Positions 54,238-63,735 are shown, counted from the stretch's first letter. The stretch: 64,000 nucleotides of DNA from Bradyrhizobium diazoefficiens (GCF_018129965.1 NZ_JAFCKW010000021.1:31086-95085), one strand, 5' to 3'. Notes: a model not told the origin generated them from the letters alone. Numbers and translations are program-made.

Positions 54238-54720
54238 CTAGGACGACGCCAGCTTCGGCCGGCCGTAGATCGCATCCGCGCGCTTCTCGAAAGCGGTGGA
54301 AAACCGCGCAAAGGCGGCGTCGAACATCGAGCCCATCAGCATCGCCAGCATACGGCTCTTGAACTCGTAGGCGAGGAAGAAGCCGACGTCGCAGACCCCA
54401 GCGTCAATCTCCTGGCCCTTGGGCTCGAACGTCCAGCGGTTTTCAAGATTGCTGAAAGGACCTTGCAGATATTCGACCAGGATCTTCAAATGGGCGCGGT
54501 CGAGCGTCACGCGGCTGGTGAACGATTCCTTGACCAGCTTGAACGAGACCGTCATGTCGGCGACCAGCACTTCGGTGCCATCGGGCTTAGCCATGCGCTG
54601 TCGGATCTTCAGCGCGCTGCATAGCGGCACGAACTCCGGATAGCGCTCGACGTCGGCGACCAGATCAAACATCTCTGATGCGCTGTGATTGACACGGCGC
54701 TTGCTCGAAAATTGGGGCAT
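54238..54720 (-). CDS. RatA/Coq10-family START-domain protein
   Basis: The 160-aa protein has the family start FSSKRRVNHSASEMFDLVAD, the motif YPEFVPLCSALKI and the LxGPFxxLxxRWxF pattern (LQGPFSNLENRWTF). Coq10 homologues bind ubiquinone and help its delivery; E. coli RatA was described as a ribosome-association toxin. In alphaproteobacteria the gene commonly follows lipA, as here (6-base gap), which favours a respiratory/lipid role over a toxin role (inference). Confidence 0.9.
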   Translation of the reverse strand: MPQFSSKRRVNHSASEMFDLVADVERYPEFVPLCSALKIRQRMAKPDGTEVLVADMTVSFKLVKESFTSRVTLDRAHLKILVEYLQGPFSNLENRWTFEPKGQEIDAGVCDVGFFLAYEFKSRMLAMLMGSMFDAAFARFSTAFEKRADAIYGRPKLASS

Positions 54721-54726
54721 GGCGGT

Positions 54727-55683
54727 TCAGCGGGCGGTAGCGGCCCGGGCGGCCTTCAGTCTCGCAAAATCCTCGCCGGCATGATGCGACGAGCGGGTGA
54801 GCGGGCTCGCCGACACCATCAGGAAGCCCTTGGTGTAGGCGATCTTCTCATAGGACGCGAACTCGTCCGGCGGCACGTAGCGCATCACCGCATGGTGCTT
54901 GCGGGTCGGCTGGAGATATTGCCCGATGGTGAGGAAATCGACGTCGGCCGAGCGCAGATCGTCCATCACCTGCTGCACTTCGTGGCGCTCCTCGCCAAGC
55001 CCGACCATGATGCCGGACTTGGTGAAGATGGTGGGATCGAGCTCCTTGACCTGCTGCAGCAGCCGGATCGAATGGAAGTAGCGCGCGCCGGGCCGCACCG
55101 TCAGATAACGCGACGGCACGGTCTCGAGATTGTGGTTGAAGACGTCGGGCCTCGCCGCGACCACCACCTCGAGCGCGCCCTGCTTGCGCAGGAAGTCCGG
55201 CGTCAGGATCTCGATCGTGGTCGATGGGCACGCGGCCCGGATCGCGCGGATAGTCTGGGCGAAATGCTCGGCGCCGCCGTCCGCGAGATCATCGCGATCG
55301 ACCGAGGTGATGACGACGTGGGCGAGGCCCAGCTTGGCGACGGCCTCGGCGACGTTCTGCGGCTCGGCGGCATCCAGTGCATTGGGCATGCCGGTCTTGA
55401 CGTTGCAGAAGGCGCAGGCCCGGGTGCAGGTGTCACCCATGATCATGAAGGTCGCGTGCTTCTTGTCCCAGCACTCGCCGATGTTCGGGCAGCCCGCCTC
55501 CTCGCACACCGTGTGCAGGCCGTTGGCGCGCACGATGTTTCGGGTGTCGGCATAGCCGCGGGTGTTGGGCGCGCGCACGCGGATCCAATCCGGCTTCGGC
55601 GGCGAAGCGGAATCGGGGCGGTTCACCTTTTCGGGGTGGCGCGGTCGCAATGGGTTCGTGATGGTGTCGACAATAACGACCAT
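54727..55683 (-). CDS. lipA: Lipoyl synthase
   Basis: The radical-SAM enzyme inserts two sulfurs into octanoyl groups on lipoyl domains. The 318-aa protein has both iron-sulfur clusters: the auxiliary cluster motif CEEAGCPNIGEC and the SAM cluster CTRACAFC. The late RSSHHAGE (RSSYHA-type) Ser that ligates the auxiliary cluster is also present. The ATG at 55683 is preceded by a gap of 130 bases to the divergent glycosylase gene. Confidence 0.96.
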   Translation of the reverse strand: MVVIVDTITNPLRPRHPEKVNRPDSASPPKPDWIRVRAPNTRGYADTRNIVRANGLHTVCEEAGCPNIGECWDKKHATFMIMGDTCTRACAFCNVKTGMPNALDAAEPQNVAEAVAKLGLAHVVITSVDRDDLADGGAEHFAQTIRAIRAACPSTTIEILTPDFLRKQGALEVVVAARPDVFNHNLETVPSRYLTVRPGARYFHSIRLLQQVKELDPTIFTKSGIMVGLGEERHEVQQVMDDLRSADVDFLTIGQYLQPTRKHHAVMRYVPPDEFASYEKIAYTKGFLMVSASPLTRSSHHAGEDFARLKAARAATAR

Positions 55684-55813
55684 GGGCTGTCCGGTCTGTT
55701 CAAGTCCTACCTAGTCGGTCTGGTTGCCTGCTGCAACCCGGCTCGCCCGGCCTCAGGGAACATGGCAGATATGGGCAATATCCTGCTCTGTTCTCAAGCG
55801 ATTCTCACCTCGA

Positions 55814-56416
55814 ATGGCTCCAGTCTTGAAAGTCTCCACGCCGCGGCTCGGCAAGACCTTGAAGCGCGGCTTTTTTGCCCGCGGGGTCCGGGAGGTCGCA
55901 CACGACCTGATCGGCGCCACCATGCTGGTCGATGGCGTCGGCGGGATCATCGTCGAGGTCGAGGCCTATCATCATACCGAGCCGGCGGCGCACTCCTATA
56001 ATGGGCCGACGCCGCGGAACCAGGTGATGTTCGGCAAGCCCGGCTTCGCCTATGTCTACCGCTCCTACGGCATCCATTGGTGCGTCAATTTCGTCTGCGA
56101 GGAGGAAGGCTCCGCCGCTGCCGTGCTGATCCGGGCCCTTGAGCCAACGCACGGCCTTGCCAGAATGCGCCGTCGCCGCCATGCGGTCGATGTGCATGCG
56201 CTTTGCTCGGGGCCAGGCAAGCTGACCGAGGCGCTCGGCGTGACCATCGCCCACAACGCCCTGCCGCTCGACCGGCCGCCGATCGCGCTGCATGCGCGGA
56301 CGGCGGACATCGACGTGGCGACCGGCATCCGGATCGGTATCACCAAGGCCGTCGACCTGCCCTGGCGCTATGGCGTCAAGGGCTCGAAATTCCTCAGCAA
56401 GCCGTTTCCGAAGTGA
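55814..56416 (+). CDS. DNA-3-methyladenine glycosylase (AAG/Mpg family)
   Basis: This monofunctional base-excision enzyme removes alkylated purines. From the ATG at 55814 it is 200 aa. It has the family motifs LARGVREVAHDLIG-like (FFARGVREVAHDLIGATMLV), GGIIVEVEAYHHTEPAAHSY with the catalytic Glu, TPRNQVMFGKPGFAYVYRSYG and CSGPGKLTEALGV. The 90-base upstream extension of the frame is not family sequence. It is divergent from lipA and convergent with valS. Confidence 0.92.
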   Translation: MAPVLKVSTPRLGKTLKRGFFARGVREVAHDLIGATMLVDGVGGIIVEVEAYHHTEPAAHSYNGPTPRNQVMFGKPGFAYVYRSYGIHWCVNFVCEEEGSAAAVLIRALEPTHGLARMRRRRHAVDVHALCSGPGKLTEALGVTIAHNALPLDRPPIALHARTADIDVATGIRIGITKAVDLPWRYGVKGSKFLSKPFPK

Positions 56417-56460
56417 CGGTCATTCCGGGGCGATGCGCAGCATCGAACCCAGAATCATAG
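56417..56460. repeat. Partial intergenic repeat between glycosylase and valS
   Basis: The short stretch reads GTCATTCCGGGGCGATGCGC followed by AGCATCGAACCC. It contains the inverted word GATGCGCAGCATC and looks like one end of a Bradyrhizobium intergenic repeat. It fills nearly the whole gap between two convergent genes. Confidence 0.4.
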
Positions 56461-56465
56461 CCAGG

Positions 56466-59342
56466 TCAGGAGGCCTGCTTCAGCCGCTCCAGCGCCTCGA
56501 GCAGCTTGGCCTTGCGCGCCAACGCCGCCTCGCGCTTTTCGCGCTCCTCCTCGACGACCTCTTCCGCCGCGTTGGCGACGAATTTCTCGTTCGCCAGCTT
56601 GGCCTCGGCGCGCTTGATGTCGGCGTCGGCCTTGCCGATCTCCTTGTCGAGGCGCGTCCGCTCGGCCGCAACATCGATCACACCCTTCAGCGGCAGCGCG
56701 GCCACTTCCCCGCGCACGAGCAGCTGAACCGCGCCGTCAGGCGCACGGTCGGCGAAGGAGATGTCGGAGAGCCGCGCCATGCGCTTGATGACGTCGGTCC
56801 AGCGCGGCGCGCGTTCCTTCGTCTCGGTCGAGGCACCCGCGAGCACCAGCGCCGTCAGCGTTGCCGGCGCGATGTTCATCTCGGCGCGCACCGAACGGAT
56901 CTGCGTCACGAGGTCGATCACCCAGCCGATCTCGGCTTCCGCCTTGGGATCGCTGAAATCGGCGTGGTCGAAGATCGGCAGCGCCAACATCGGCGACACC
57001 AATGGATCGGTCGGTCCGGCTGCGGCGGCGAGCATCGCGAGTTGCTCAGGCGTCGGCTCAGCCGGCTTCAGCGGCCAAGGCGCCAGTGCCAGCAGGCCGT
57101 CGCGCCTGGCGGTCACCTCCCACAGCTCTTCGGTGATGAAGGGCATGAAGGGATGCAGCAGCTTCAGGATCTCGTCGCGCGCCCAGGCGACCATGGCGCG
57201 GGTCTCGTCCTTGGCGGGGCTGTCCGGGCCCAGCAGCACGGGCTTTGCAAGCTCGAGATACCAGTCGCAATAGACGTTCCAGACGAAGCGATAGATCGCG
57301 CCGGCCGCATCGTTGAAGCGATAGGCCTCGATCGCCTCGGTCACCTCGCGCGTGGTGTGCGCGCTCTCATGGGCGATCCAGCGGTTCAACGTCTCTTTCG
57401 CCTTCGCCGGCTCGAAGCCTTCAGGCATGGCGCAATGGTTCATCTCGGCGAAGCGCGACGCATTCCAGAGTTTGGTTGCGAAGTTGCGGTACCCCTCGAC
57501 GCGGCTGGTGGCGAGCTTGATATCGCGTCCCTGCGCCGCCATTGCCGCCAGCGTGAAGCGCAGCGCGTCGGCGCCGTATTCGTCGATCAGGCTGAGCGGA
57601 TCGATGACGTTGCCCTTCGACTTCGACATCTTGGCACCCTTCTCGTCGCGGACGAGGGCGTGGATGTAGATGGTCGAGAACGGCACCTCCTTCATGAAGT
57701 GCAGGCCCATCATCATCATGCGGGCGACCCAGAAGAAGATGATGTCGAAGCCCGTCACCAGCGCGTTGGTCGGGTAGTAGCGCTTCACCTCGGGCGCGTC
57801 CTCGGGCCAGCCGAGCGTCGAGAACGGCCACAGCGCGGAGGAGAACCAGGTGTCGAGCACGTCTTCGTCGCGGGTGATGAAACCTTCGCGCTTGTTGCGG
57901 TCGAGCGCCATCTCGCGGCCCTGCTCGGCCGTGATGACTTCCTGCTCGACGTAATAACCGAGCGCGTGGCTGACGGCCGCTTCCTCGGTCTCGGCGACGA
58001 ACACCTTGCCATCGGGACCGTACCAGGCAGGAATCTGATGACCCCACCAGAGCTGGCGCGAGATGCACCAGGGCTGGATGTTCTCCATCCACTCGAAATA
58101 GGTCTTTTCCCAGTTCTTCGGCACGAACGAGGTTTCGCCCGAACGCACCGCCGCGATCGCGGGTTTTGCGAGGGTCTTGGCGTCGACGTACCACTGGTCC
58201 GTGAGATAGGGCTCGATCACGCTGCCCGAGCGGTCGCCATGCGGCACCATGTGGGTGTGCGGCTCGATCCGCTCGACGAAACCGAACGTCTCCAGCCGCT
58301 CGACGATGCGCTTGCGCGCGGCGAAGCGGTCGACCTTGTGGAACTCCTCGGCGAATTGCGTGGCGCCTTCCGGCAGATCGCGCAGATAGTCCTCGTTGTC
58401 GCGGAGATCGAGACAGCCTTCCCTGTCGAGCACGCTGATGCGGCGCAGCCCGTGGCGATTGCCGACTTCGAAGTCGTTGAAGTCGTGCGCCGGCGTCACC
58501 TTGACCGCGCCGGAGCCCTTCTCCGGATCGGAATACTCGTCGGCGACGATCTGCACCTTGCGGCCGACCAGCGGCAGGATGATGTTCTTGCCGACCAGCT
58601 TCTGATAGCGCTCGTCCTCGGGATGCACGGCCACGCCGGTGTCGCCGAGCATGGTTTCGGGGCGCGTGGTGGCGACCACGATGAAGGTCGCGGGATCCAC
58701 GGGGTTGAAGGTCTTGCCCTCGATCGGGTAGCGCAGATACCAGAGGTGCCCCTTGACCTCGGTCTGCTGCACTTCGAGATCGGAGATCGCGGTCAAGAGC
58801 TTGGTGTCCCAGTTCACCAGCCGCTTGTCCTTGTAGATCAGACCGTCGCGATGCAGCTCGACGAACACCTTGATGACGGCCTTGGACAGGCCCTCGTCCA
58901 TGGTGAAACGCTCACGCGACCAGTCGCAGGAGGCGCCGAGCCGCTTGAGCTGGTTGATGATGGTGTCGCCGCTCTCGGCCTTCCACTGCCAGACCCGCTC
59001 CAGAAACTTCTCGCGGCCCATCTCGCGGCGACCGGGCTGCTGGCGCTCCATCAGCTGCCGCTCGACCACCATCTGGGTGGCGATGCCGGCATGGTCGGTG
59101 CCTGGCTGCCAGAGCACGTCGCGGCCGCGCATCCGCTCGAACCGGCACAGGATGTCCTGCAGCGTGTTGTTGAGGGCGTGCCCCATGTGCAGCGAGCCCG
59201 TCACGTTCGGCGGCGGGATCACGATGGTAAAGGGCGCGGCGTCGCGGCGGTCGGGGCGGCCGGCCTTGAAGGCAAGGCTGTCCTCCCACACGAGCGACAT
59301 GCGGGCTTCGATATCGGCGGGCTGGTAATTTTTCTCGATCAT
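56466..59342 (-). CDS. valS: Valyl-tRNA synthetase
   Basis: The 958-aa class I synthetase has PPNVTGSLHMGHAL (HIGH form HMGH), the editing domain around FNPVDPATFIVVATTRPETMLGD, the valine-specific ISRQLWWGHQIPAW, and KMSKSKGNVIDP. The C-terminal arm is a coiled coil of about 70 residues (TRLDKEIGKADADIKRAEAKLA...), typical of ValRS. The start is the ATG at 59342. Confidence 0.97.
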   Translation of the reverse strand: MIEKNYQPADIEARMSLVWEDSLAFKAGRPDRRDAAPFTIVIPPPNVTGSLHMGHALNNTLQDILCRFERMRGRDVLWQPGTDHAGIATQMVVERQLMERQQPGRREMGREKFLERVWQWKAESGDTIINQLKRLGASCDWSRERFTMDEGLSKAVIKVFVELHRDGLIYKDKRLVNWDTKLLTAISDLEVQQTEVKGHLWYLRYPIEGKTFNPVDPATFIVVATTRPETMLGDTGVAVHPEDERYQKLVGKNIILPLVGRKVQIVADEYSDPEKGSGAVKVTPAHDFNDFEVGNRHGLRRISVLDREGCLDLRDNEDYLRDLPEGATQFAEEFHKVDRFAARKRIVERLETFGFVERIEPHTHMVPHGDRSGSVIEPYLTDQWYVDAKTLAKPAIAAVRSGETSFVPKNWEKTYFEWMENIQPWCISRQLWWGHQIPAWYGPDGKVFVAETEEAAVSHALGYYVEQEVITAEQGREMALDRNKREGFITRDEDVLDTWFSSALWPFSTLGWPEDAPEVKRYYPTNALVTGFDIIFFWVARMMMMGLHFMKEVPFSTIYIHALVRDEKGAKMSKSKGNVIDPLSLIDEYGADALRFTLAAMAAQGRDIKLATSRVEGYRNFATKLWNASRFAEMNHCAMPEGFEPAKAKETLNRWIAHESAHTTREVTEAIEAYRFNDAAGAIYRFVWNVYCDWYLELAKPVLLGPDSPAKDETRAMVAWARDEILKLLHPFMPFITEELWEVTARRDGLLALAPWPLKPAEPTPEQLAMLAAAAGPTDPLVSPMLALPIFDHADFSDPKAEAEIGWVIDLVTQIRSVRAEMNIAPATLTALVLAGASTETKERAPRWTDVIKRMARLSDISFADRAPDGAVQLLVRGEVAALPLKGVIDVAAERTRLDKEIGKADADIKRAEAKLANEKFVANAAEEVVEEEREKREAALARKAKLLEALERLKQAS

Positions 59343-59468
59343 GAGGCGCTAGAAAGCCGCGTGCGGGGGCCAAGTCAACGGAAAGCTCAGCGGCAACGGG
59401 GCGTCCGGCCCGGTTGGGAGCCCGACCATGACCATAAGCGCGGCTTTATGAGGGCTCTGCGCCCTGCT

Positions 59469-60239
59469 CTACCTGCCGCCGCGCGAGACGCGCTCGATTT
59501 CCGCCTTCACGATGCGTTCAACGAGGCCCGGCAAATTGTCGTCGAGCCAGGATTTCAGCATCGGGCGGAGCATCTCCTTGACCAGATCCTCCAGCGTGCG
59601 CGCATTGCTGCTGAGCACCGTATGGGCCAGGGAGTTGAAGGCCGATTCGACCGCGGAGACGGTCGATTGCGCCAGCATCGGCTGTTGCGGCGGCAGTGGC
59701 GGCGCATCGAAGTCCACCGGCGCGTAGGACGGCGGCGGGGTCGTACGCTGCGGCGGCGTTTCGGCGAACTCCAGGTCGTCGCGCGGCTCGACCTTGCGGA
59801 AGCTCGGCGACGGGGGAGCAGGCGTCGGCTCGACCGCCATTTCGTCGGTCAGTTCGAGCACGTCGGGCTCCGGCTCGGGCTCGGGCTCCGGAGCGCGGAC
59901 CTCGGGCGCCGGCGTCGCCGCATCGAGCCCCGCCAGCAACGCGTCGATATCGTCCTGATTGTTTGATTCATCCGCCGCGGGCGCCGGTGGTGGCGGCGGC
60001 GCGGGAGCAGGCTTGGCGGCCGGCGGTGCAGCCTTTTCAGCAGCAGGCTTGGCGGCGGCAACCTTGGAGGGTGGAATGTCGGTCATCGCCTGCGCCTTGG
60101 GGGCCGGCGCGGCAGGAGCTGGCGCGGGCTTGGCTGCCTCCGCGGGCGGCGGCTTGGCCTCATCGTCGGCAATGATGCGCCGGATCGAGGCCAGAATCTC
60201 CTCCATCGAGGGTTCTGTGACCTTTGCAGGCTGCGTCAT
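59469..60239 (-). CDS. popZ: Polar organizing protein PopZ
   Basis: PopZ forms a polar polymer that anchors the chromosome origin and cell-cycle factors. The 256-aa protein has the conserved N-terminal helix SMEEILASIRRIIADDE. A disordered Pro/Ala/Glu/Lys linker of about 130 residues follows, then the C-terminal oligomerisation helices (LEDLVKEMLRPMLKSWLDDN, then LPGLVERIVKAEIERVSR). The ATG at 60239 has GGAGTCGGAG upstream; a GTG four codons earlier is possible. It lies between valS and the TolC-family gene, all on the minus strand. Confidence 0.93.
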   Translation of the reverse strand: MTQPAKVTEPSMEEILASIRRIIADDEAKPPPAEAAKPAPAPAAPAPKAQAMTDIPPSKVAAAKPAAEKAAPPAAKPAPAPPPPPAPAADESNNQDDIDALLAGLDAATPAPEVRAPEPEPEPEPDVLELTDEMAVEPTPAPPSPSFRKVEPRDDLEFAETPPQRTTPPPSYAPVDFDAPPLPPQQPMLAQSTVSAVESAFNSLAHTVLSSNARTLEDLVKEMLRPMLKSWLDDNLPGLVERIVKAEIERVSRGGR

Positions 60240-60544
60240 CTCCGACTCCACATCATCAACGCCCTCGCATGCGTCATTTTACACCAAGCACGACAGGATT
60301 GGCCGGTTCCGGACGAGCGCCTCGACATTTTCGCCGCCGCAGCCCGACTTGTCCCCAGTTCACGGCGCAACGTGCAGCAGCACGCTCCTGCCCTTGGCAC
60401 TCAAGCTTTACGCACACGACATCGGCTACGGGACGAATCGACCCGCATCTTCTTGGCAAGGCTATGTCAGGGATTTTGATGATTGCAAGCAAAGCACCGG
60501 TCGGCTTCGGCTATTCACCACGCCGACCGGATGACTACGGGGTT
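60240..60544. other. Intergenic region upstream of popZ
   Basis: About 305 bases without a supportable gene. It should hold the popZ promoter and the end of the TolC-family transcript. I see no repeat family element or strong hairpin. Confidence 0.3.
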
Positions 60545-61948
60545 TTAGCGCCCGTCAGGAATACGCACACCGGCCCAGCTGTCGCGGACCTGCTGGTAAT
60601 GCACGCTGGGATCGTAAACCGTGGTGTTGAGACCGAGCACCTGCGGCGCCAGACGACCGATGGCGTTGAGCACCGAGTAGGACGCGACCACGCGATCATG
60701 CTGGGCCGTGACGAGCGCAACGCGCGCGTTCACCAGCGCCTGCTGCGCGTTGAGCACGTCCAGCGTGGTGCGCTGACCGGCCTTGGCCTCCTCGCGCACG
60801 CCGTTCAGCGCGATCTCGGACGCCGTGACCTGCGCCTGCGCGGACTTCACCTGCGCCTTGCCGGCTTCCAGCTGGCCCCAGGCCTGAACGACGTTGGCGC
60901 GGGTCTGATCGCGGGTGGTCTCGAGATTGAGGCGCTGCTGCGCCAGGTTCTCTTTCGACTGCCGGATCAGCGCATATTCAGCGCCACCCTGAAAGATCGG
61001 AATCGAGGCTGTGGCGACAGCAGACGCGGTATTGGTTCGGAAAACGGTCAGGCTCTGCTCATAGGACGTGCTGACAGCAGCCTGCAACGACACGGTCGGC
61101 AGCAGCGCGCCCTCGTTGATCCTGACCTGGAGATAGTTGACGTCGATGCCGAACATCGCTGCCGTGACGTTGGGGTTCTCAACCAGGCTGAGATTGACCG
61201 CGGAGGCGATCGACCCGGGCAGGAAGCGATCGACGGGCGAGCCCGGAGCAAGGTTGGTCGGATCGTTCCCGATGATACGGCGGAAGTTCGCGCGCGTCGT
61301 CGTGAGATTCGATTCGGCCGTTAGGGCCTGGGTCCTGCCGGCCGCCAGCTGGGCTTCCGATTGCGCCACGTCCGTCCGCGTGACCTCGCCGACATTGAAG
61401 CGATCGCGCGTCTGCTTCAGCGTCTGTTCGAGCACGCGCACGTTGCTGCGCTGGACTTCCAGGGTCGCCGAGTCGCGAAGAAAATCCATGTAGCTGGTTG
61501 CGGCCTGCAGCAGCACGGTCTGCTCGAGCACACGCAATGCCTCGCGTGCCCCGGAGACCTGGCTCTCCGCCGCGCGCGTCTTGTTGGCGGTCTGATTGCC
61601 GTTGTAGAGCGTCTGGTTGATGGTCAGGCTGGCGCTGTTGGGCTGGGGGATACCGTAGATCGACTGGCCCTTCTGCGCGGCCTGGATATCCTGATATTGA
61701 TAGCCGGTTCCGAGGGTCACGTTGACCTTCGGGCGATAGCCCGACAAGGCCTGAGGCACGTTTTCGTCGGTCGAGCGCACCTGGGCGCGCTGCGCGTTGA
61801 GTTGCGGATTGTTCTGATAGGCGCGCACCAGCGCAGCCTCGATCGTGTCCGCCAAGGCAGGCGTCGGCCCCACAAGCGCCAGCAACAGGACCGAAACCGC
61901 AGCTCCGGTAAAGAGCTTCACCCCATGCATCCCTGAAATTCCGTTCAT
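60545..61948 (-). CDS. tolC: TolC-family outer membrane efflux protein
   Basis: TolC proteins form trimeric outer-membrane channels for type I secretion and drug efflux. From the ATG at 61948 the protein is 467 aa, with a signal peptide cleaved after ALA (PTPALADTIEAAL). Two outer-membrane efflux repeats follow, each ending in the AQSEAQLAAGRTQAL- and LNAQQALVNARVALVTAQ-type helices, with YQNNPQLNAQRAQVRSTDE near the start. An ATG at 61930 is an alternative start. No inner-membrane pump or adaptor is linked, so it probably serves several systems. A gap of about 190 bases separates it from pcm. Confidence 0.92.
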   Translation of the reverse strand: MNGISGMHGVKLFTGAAVSVLLLALVGPTPALADTIEAALVRAYQNNPQLNAQRAQVRSTDENVPQALSGYRPKVNVTLGTGYQYQDIQAAQKGQSIYGIPQPNSASLTINQTLYNGNQTANKTRAAESQVSGAREALRVLEQTVLLQAATSYMDFLRDSATLEVQRSNVRVLEQTLKQTRDRFNVGEVTRTDVAQSEAQLAAGRTQALTAESNLTTTRANFRRIIGNDPTNLAPGSPVDRFLPGSIASAVNLSLVENPNVTAAMFGIDVNYLQVRINEGALLPTVSLQAAVSTSYEQSLTVFRTNTASAVATASIPIFQGGAEYALIRQSKENLAQQRLNLETTRDQTRANVVQAWGQLEAGKAQVKSAQAQVTASEIALNGVREEAKAGQRTTLDVLNAQQALVNARVALVTAQHDRVVASYSVLNAIGRLAPQVLGLNTTVYDPSVHYQQVRDSWAGVRIPDGR

Positions 61949-62136
61949 TCTAACGCCCTGCTCGTGCCCGCGAGCCGGGTAGCCGTCTACTGAGTGGAGT
62001 CGTTGCCCCGCCGCAACATAGGACGCCAAATGGCGCGACGGAACTACCCCAAGCCAGTTCCCAGTGGAAACTCTTCACGTGCAGCATCCCGGCCACACTT
62101 CTGATTCAGAACGGGATTTTAACGGGGTTTGGGCCG

Positions 62137-62799
62137 TCAGAAGACGAAGGCGGCGGCCCGTTCCAGCCCGGGAAGAACCGGGGCTGCGGCATCAAACAAC
62201 GCCCGATGACCGAATTCGCCATGGGTATGGGTCACGATCATGGCCCGGGACGGACTCGATTCGGCGGAAACACCGACCAGACGCCCGCCCTCCTTGAGCT
62301 GCCTCAGCAGCCCATCCGGCGTCACCTCGGCGGCGCCGTTGAGGATGATCACGTCGTAGGGAGCAGATGCCGGATCGCCATCGGCGCAGGCCGCAGCCTT
62401 GACGGTGACGTTGGCGAGCCCAAGCCCGGCGCAAATATCCCTGGCTCGGGCGGCAAGGGTCGAATCGGCTTCCGTTGCGGTGACCTGCCGGGCAAGCTTG
62501 GCTGCCAGCGCCGCGAGATAGCCCGTGGCGCAGCCGACCACCAGCACGTTATCTCCGGCGCCGATTTCGGCGGCCTGGAGCAGCTTGCCGGTCAGCTGCG
62601 GCTTGATCAGGAAACGCTTGGTGCCGCCCTCGCTCACATCGAGATCGAGGTCGAGATAGGCCAAGGCCTGACGGGCCGCCGGCAAGAACGCCTCGCGGGG
62701 AACCGTCAGCATGGCATCGAGAACATTGCGATCAGTGACGTCGTTGGTGCGCACCTGGCCATCGACCATTTTGAGGCGCGCGGTCGAGAAACCGGACAT
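62137..62799 (-). CDS. Protein-L-isoaspartate O-methyltransferase-like protein
   Basis: The 220-aa Rossmann-fold methyltransferase starts MSGFSTARLKMVDGQVRTND and contains VPREAFLP and a SAM-binding motif VGCATGYLAALAA. PCMT enzymes usually have G-x-GSGYQ here, and the later G-DG-x-x-G loop is also altered (CADGDPASAPYD). It belongs to the family but may have a different substrate. The ATG at 62799 has AGGGTCC upstream; the frame to 62868 adds atypical sequence. Position beside tolC is conserved in related genomes as far as I recall. Confidence 0.82.
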   Translation of the reverse strand: MSGFSTARLKMVDGQVRTNDVTDRNVLDAMLTVPREAFLPAARQALAYLDLDLDVSEGGTKRFLIKPQLTGKLLQAAEIGAGDNVLVVGCATGYLAALAAKLARQVTATEADSTLAARARDICAGLGLANVTVKAAACADGDPASAPYDVIILNGAAEVTPDGLLRQLKEGGRLVGVSAESSPSRAMIVTHTHGEFGHRALFDAAAPVLPGLERAAAFVF

Positions 62800-62933
62800 T
62801 TGCGGACCCTGAAATGCGGACGATGCCGCGGAGAAAACCTGCGGCATCTTTGGAACATGCCCGGCCAAAACGCAACATGGCCGTTGGCAGACCGGACAAC
62901 GCTTCCGTAACTCAAGGCATCAGGGACGATGGA

Positions 62934-63128
62934 CTATTCGATGGTCACCGCGAGGCGGCCGATCAGCGCCGCGACCTCGTCCAGACGCGCCGAATCCGGT
63001 GTCTCGACCGCACGCGCCAGACAGGCAATGCATTCATCGTCACTGAGTTCGGGAAGGTCGGCCAGCAGAATCGAGGGAGCCAGCGGGGCACGATCGATCT
63101 GGATGTCGGGCATGTGAATCAGCTCCAT
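62934..63128 (-). CDS. Small hypothetical protein, 64 aa
   Basis: The 64-residue acidic protein starts MELIHMPDIQIDRAPLAPSI and has two Cys in DDECIACLARA, then a helical C-terminus ending GRLAVTIE. It has no signal or membrane segment. A second in-frame ATG five codons later is an alternative start. I do not recognise a family. It lies between pcm and tRNA-Asn on the same strand. Confidence 0.5.
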   Translation of the reverse strand: MELIHMPDIQIDRAPLAPSILLADLPELSDDECIACLARAVETPDSARLDEVAALIGRLAVTIE

Positions 63129-63328
63129 AGAGGTCCGGCCCCGCAAGGATCGATTCGAATTAAGTCGATTTGGCGCCGCGTCGGTGACCGCACTGCTGCT
63201 GCCGCACACATCCGCTTGATGCGCGATTCCCCCGAGGATTCAGGCGCGCAACGTCTTGAGAGACAGCTCGAGACAGGTTGAGCGCCACATCAGCACGAAA
63301 GCGCAAGTCGTTGATTTTGCGGTAAAAT

Positions 63329-63403
63329 TGGCTCCCCGGGCTGGATTCGAACCAGCGACCATCCGATTAACAGTCGGATGCTCTACCGCTGAGCTACCGA
63401 GGA
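63329..63403 (-). tRNA. tRNA-Asn (GTT)
   Basis: The minus strand folds as a 75-nt tRNA. The acceptor arm is TCCTCGG/CCGGGGA, the D-arm is in AGCTCAGCGGTAGAGC, and the anticodon loop TGTTAAT gives GTT on the stem ATCCGAC/CGGAT. The T-arm is TGGTTCGAATCCA, discriminator G, and CCA is encoded. This is tRNA-Asn. Confidence 0.97.
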
Positions 63404-63514
63404 AAGGGCGAACCAGTCGTTCGCGCGCGGCTGCGTATAACAAAGCCGCTCGCGCTTGCAAAGGACGAATTCGAGGTCTGATGCAATGCAAGGAAGAAGG
63501 GCCTGGGGCCCTCC

Positions 63515-63735
63515 TCCGGGCCTGCGTCAGGTCGAACCATTCGGCAACGAACGATGTCGTCTTGGTGCCGGGGTCGTAGGGCAGCCGAAGCGCCGTGAAC
63601 TTGCAGAGGTTGACGTTCTTCCATAGCCTAGCCGGTCTCGTTGACGACGGCGACGTTGCGCGCGTCGGCCGCAGATGACGGCGCGTCGGCGATGCCGAGA
63701 CCGATCGCAATCAGTGCAGACAGAAAATACTTGAT
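63515..63735 (-). pseudogene. Decayed gene for a small secreted protein
   Basis: GGAGGAG at 63743-63749 is correctly placed for a start at 63735, but the codon there is ATC, followed by a signal-peptide-like sequence KYFLSALIAIGLGIADAPSS cut by TAG at 63628-63630. A second fragment in another frame, KNVNLCKFTALRLPYDPG through FVAEWFDLTQ, reads like the C-terminus of the same kind of protein. The start codon is mutated, a stop is gained and the middle appears deleted, so the gene is probably dead. The last 265 bases of the window hold nothing else I can support. Confidence 0.5.

Noticed and set aside
56292..59966. A 1224-codon open frame on the plus strand
   Set aside because: It lies opposite valS and popZ and is a GC-rich shadow frame with no domain features.
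63240..63710. A 156-codon minus-strand frame overlapping tRNA-Asn
   Set aside because: It runs through the tRNA; only its part before 63515 resembles protein, and that belongs to the decayed gene.
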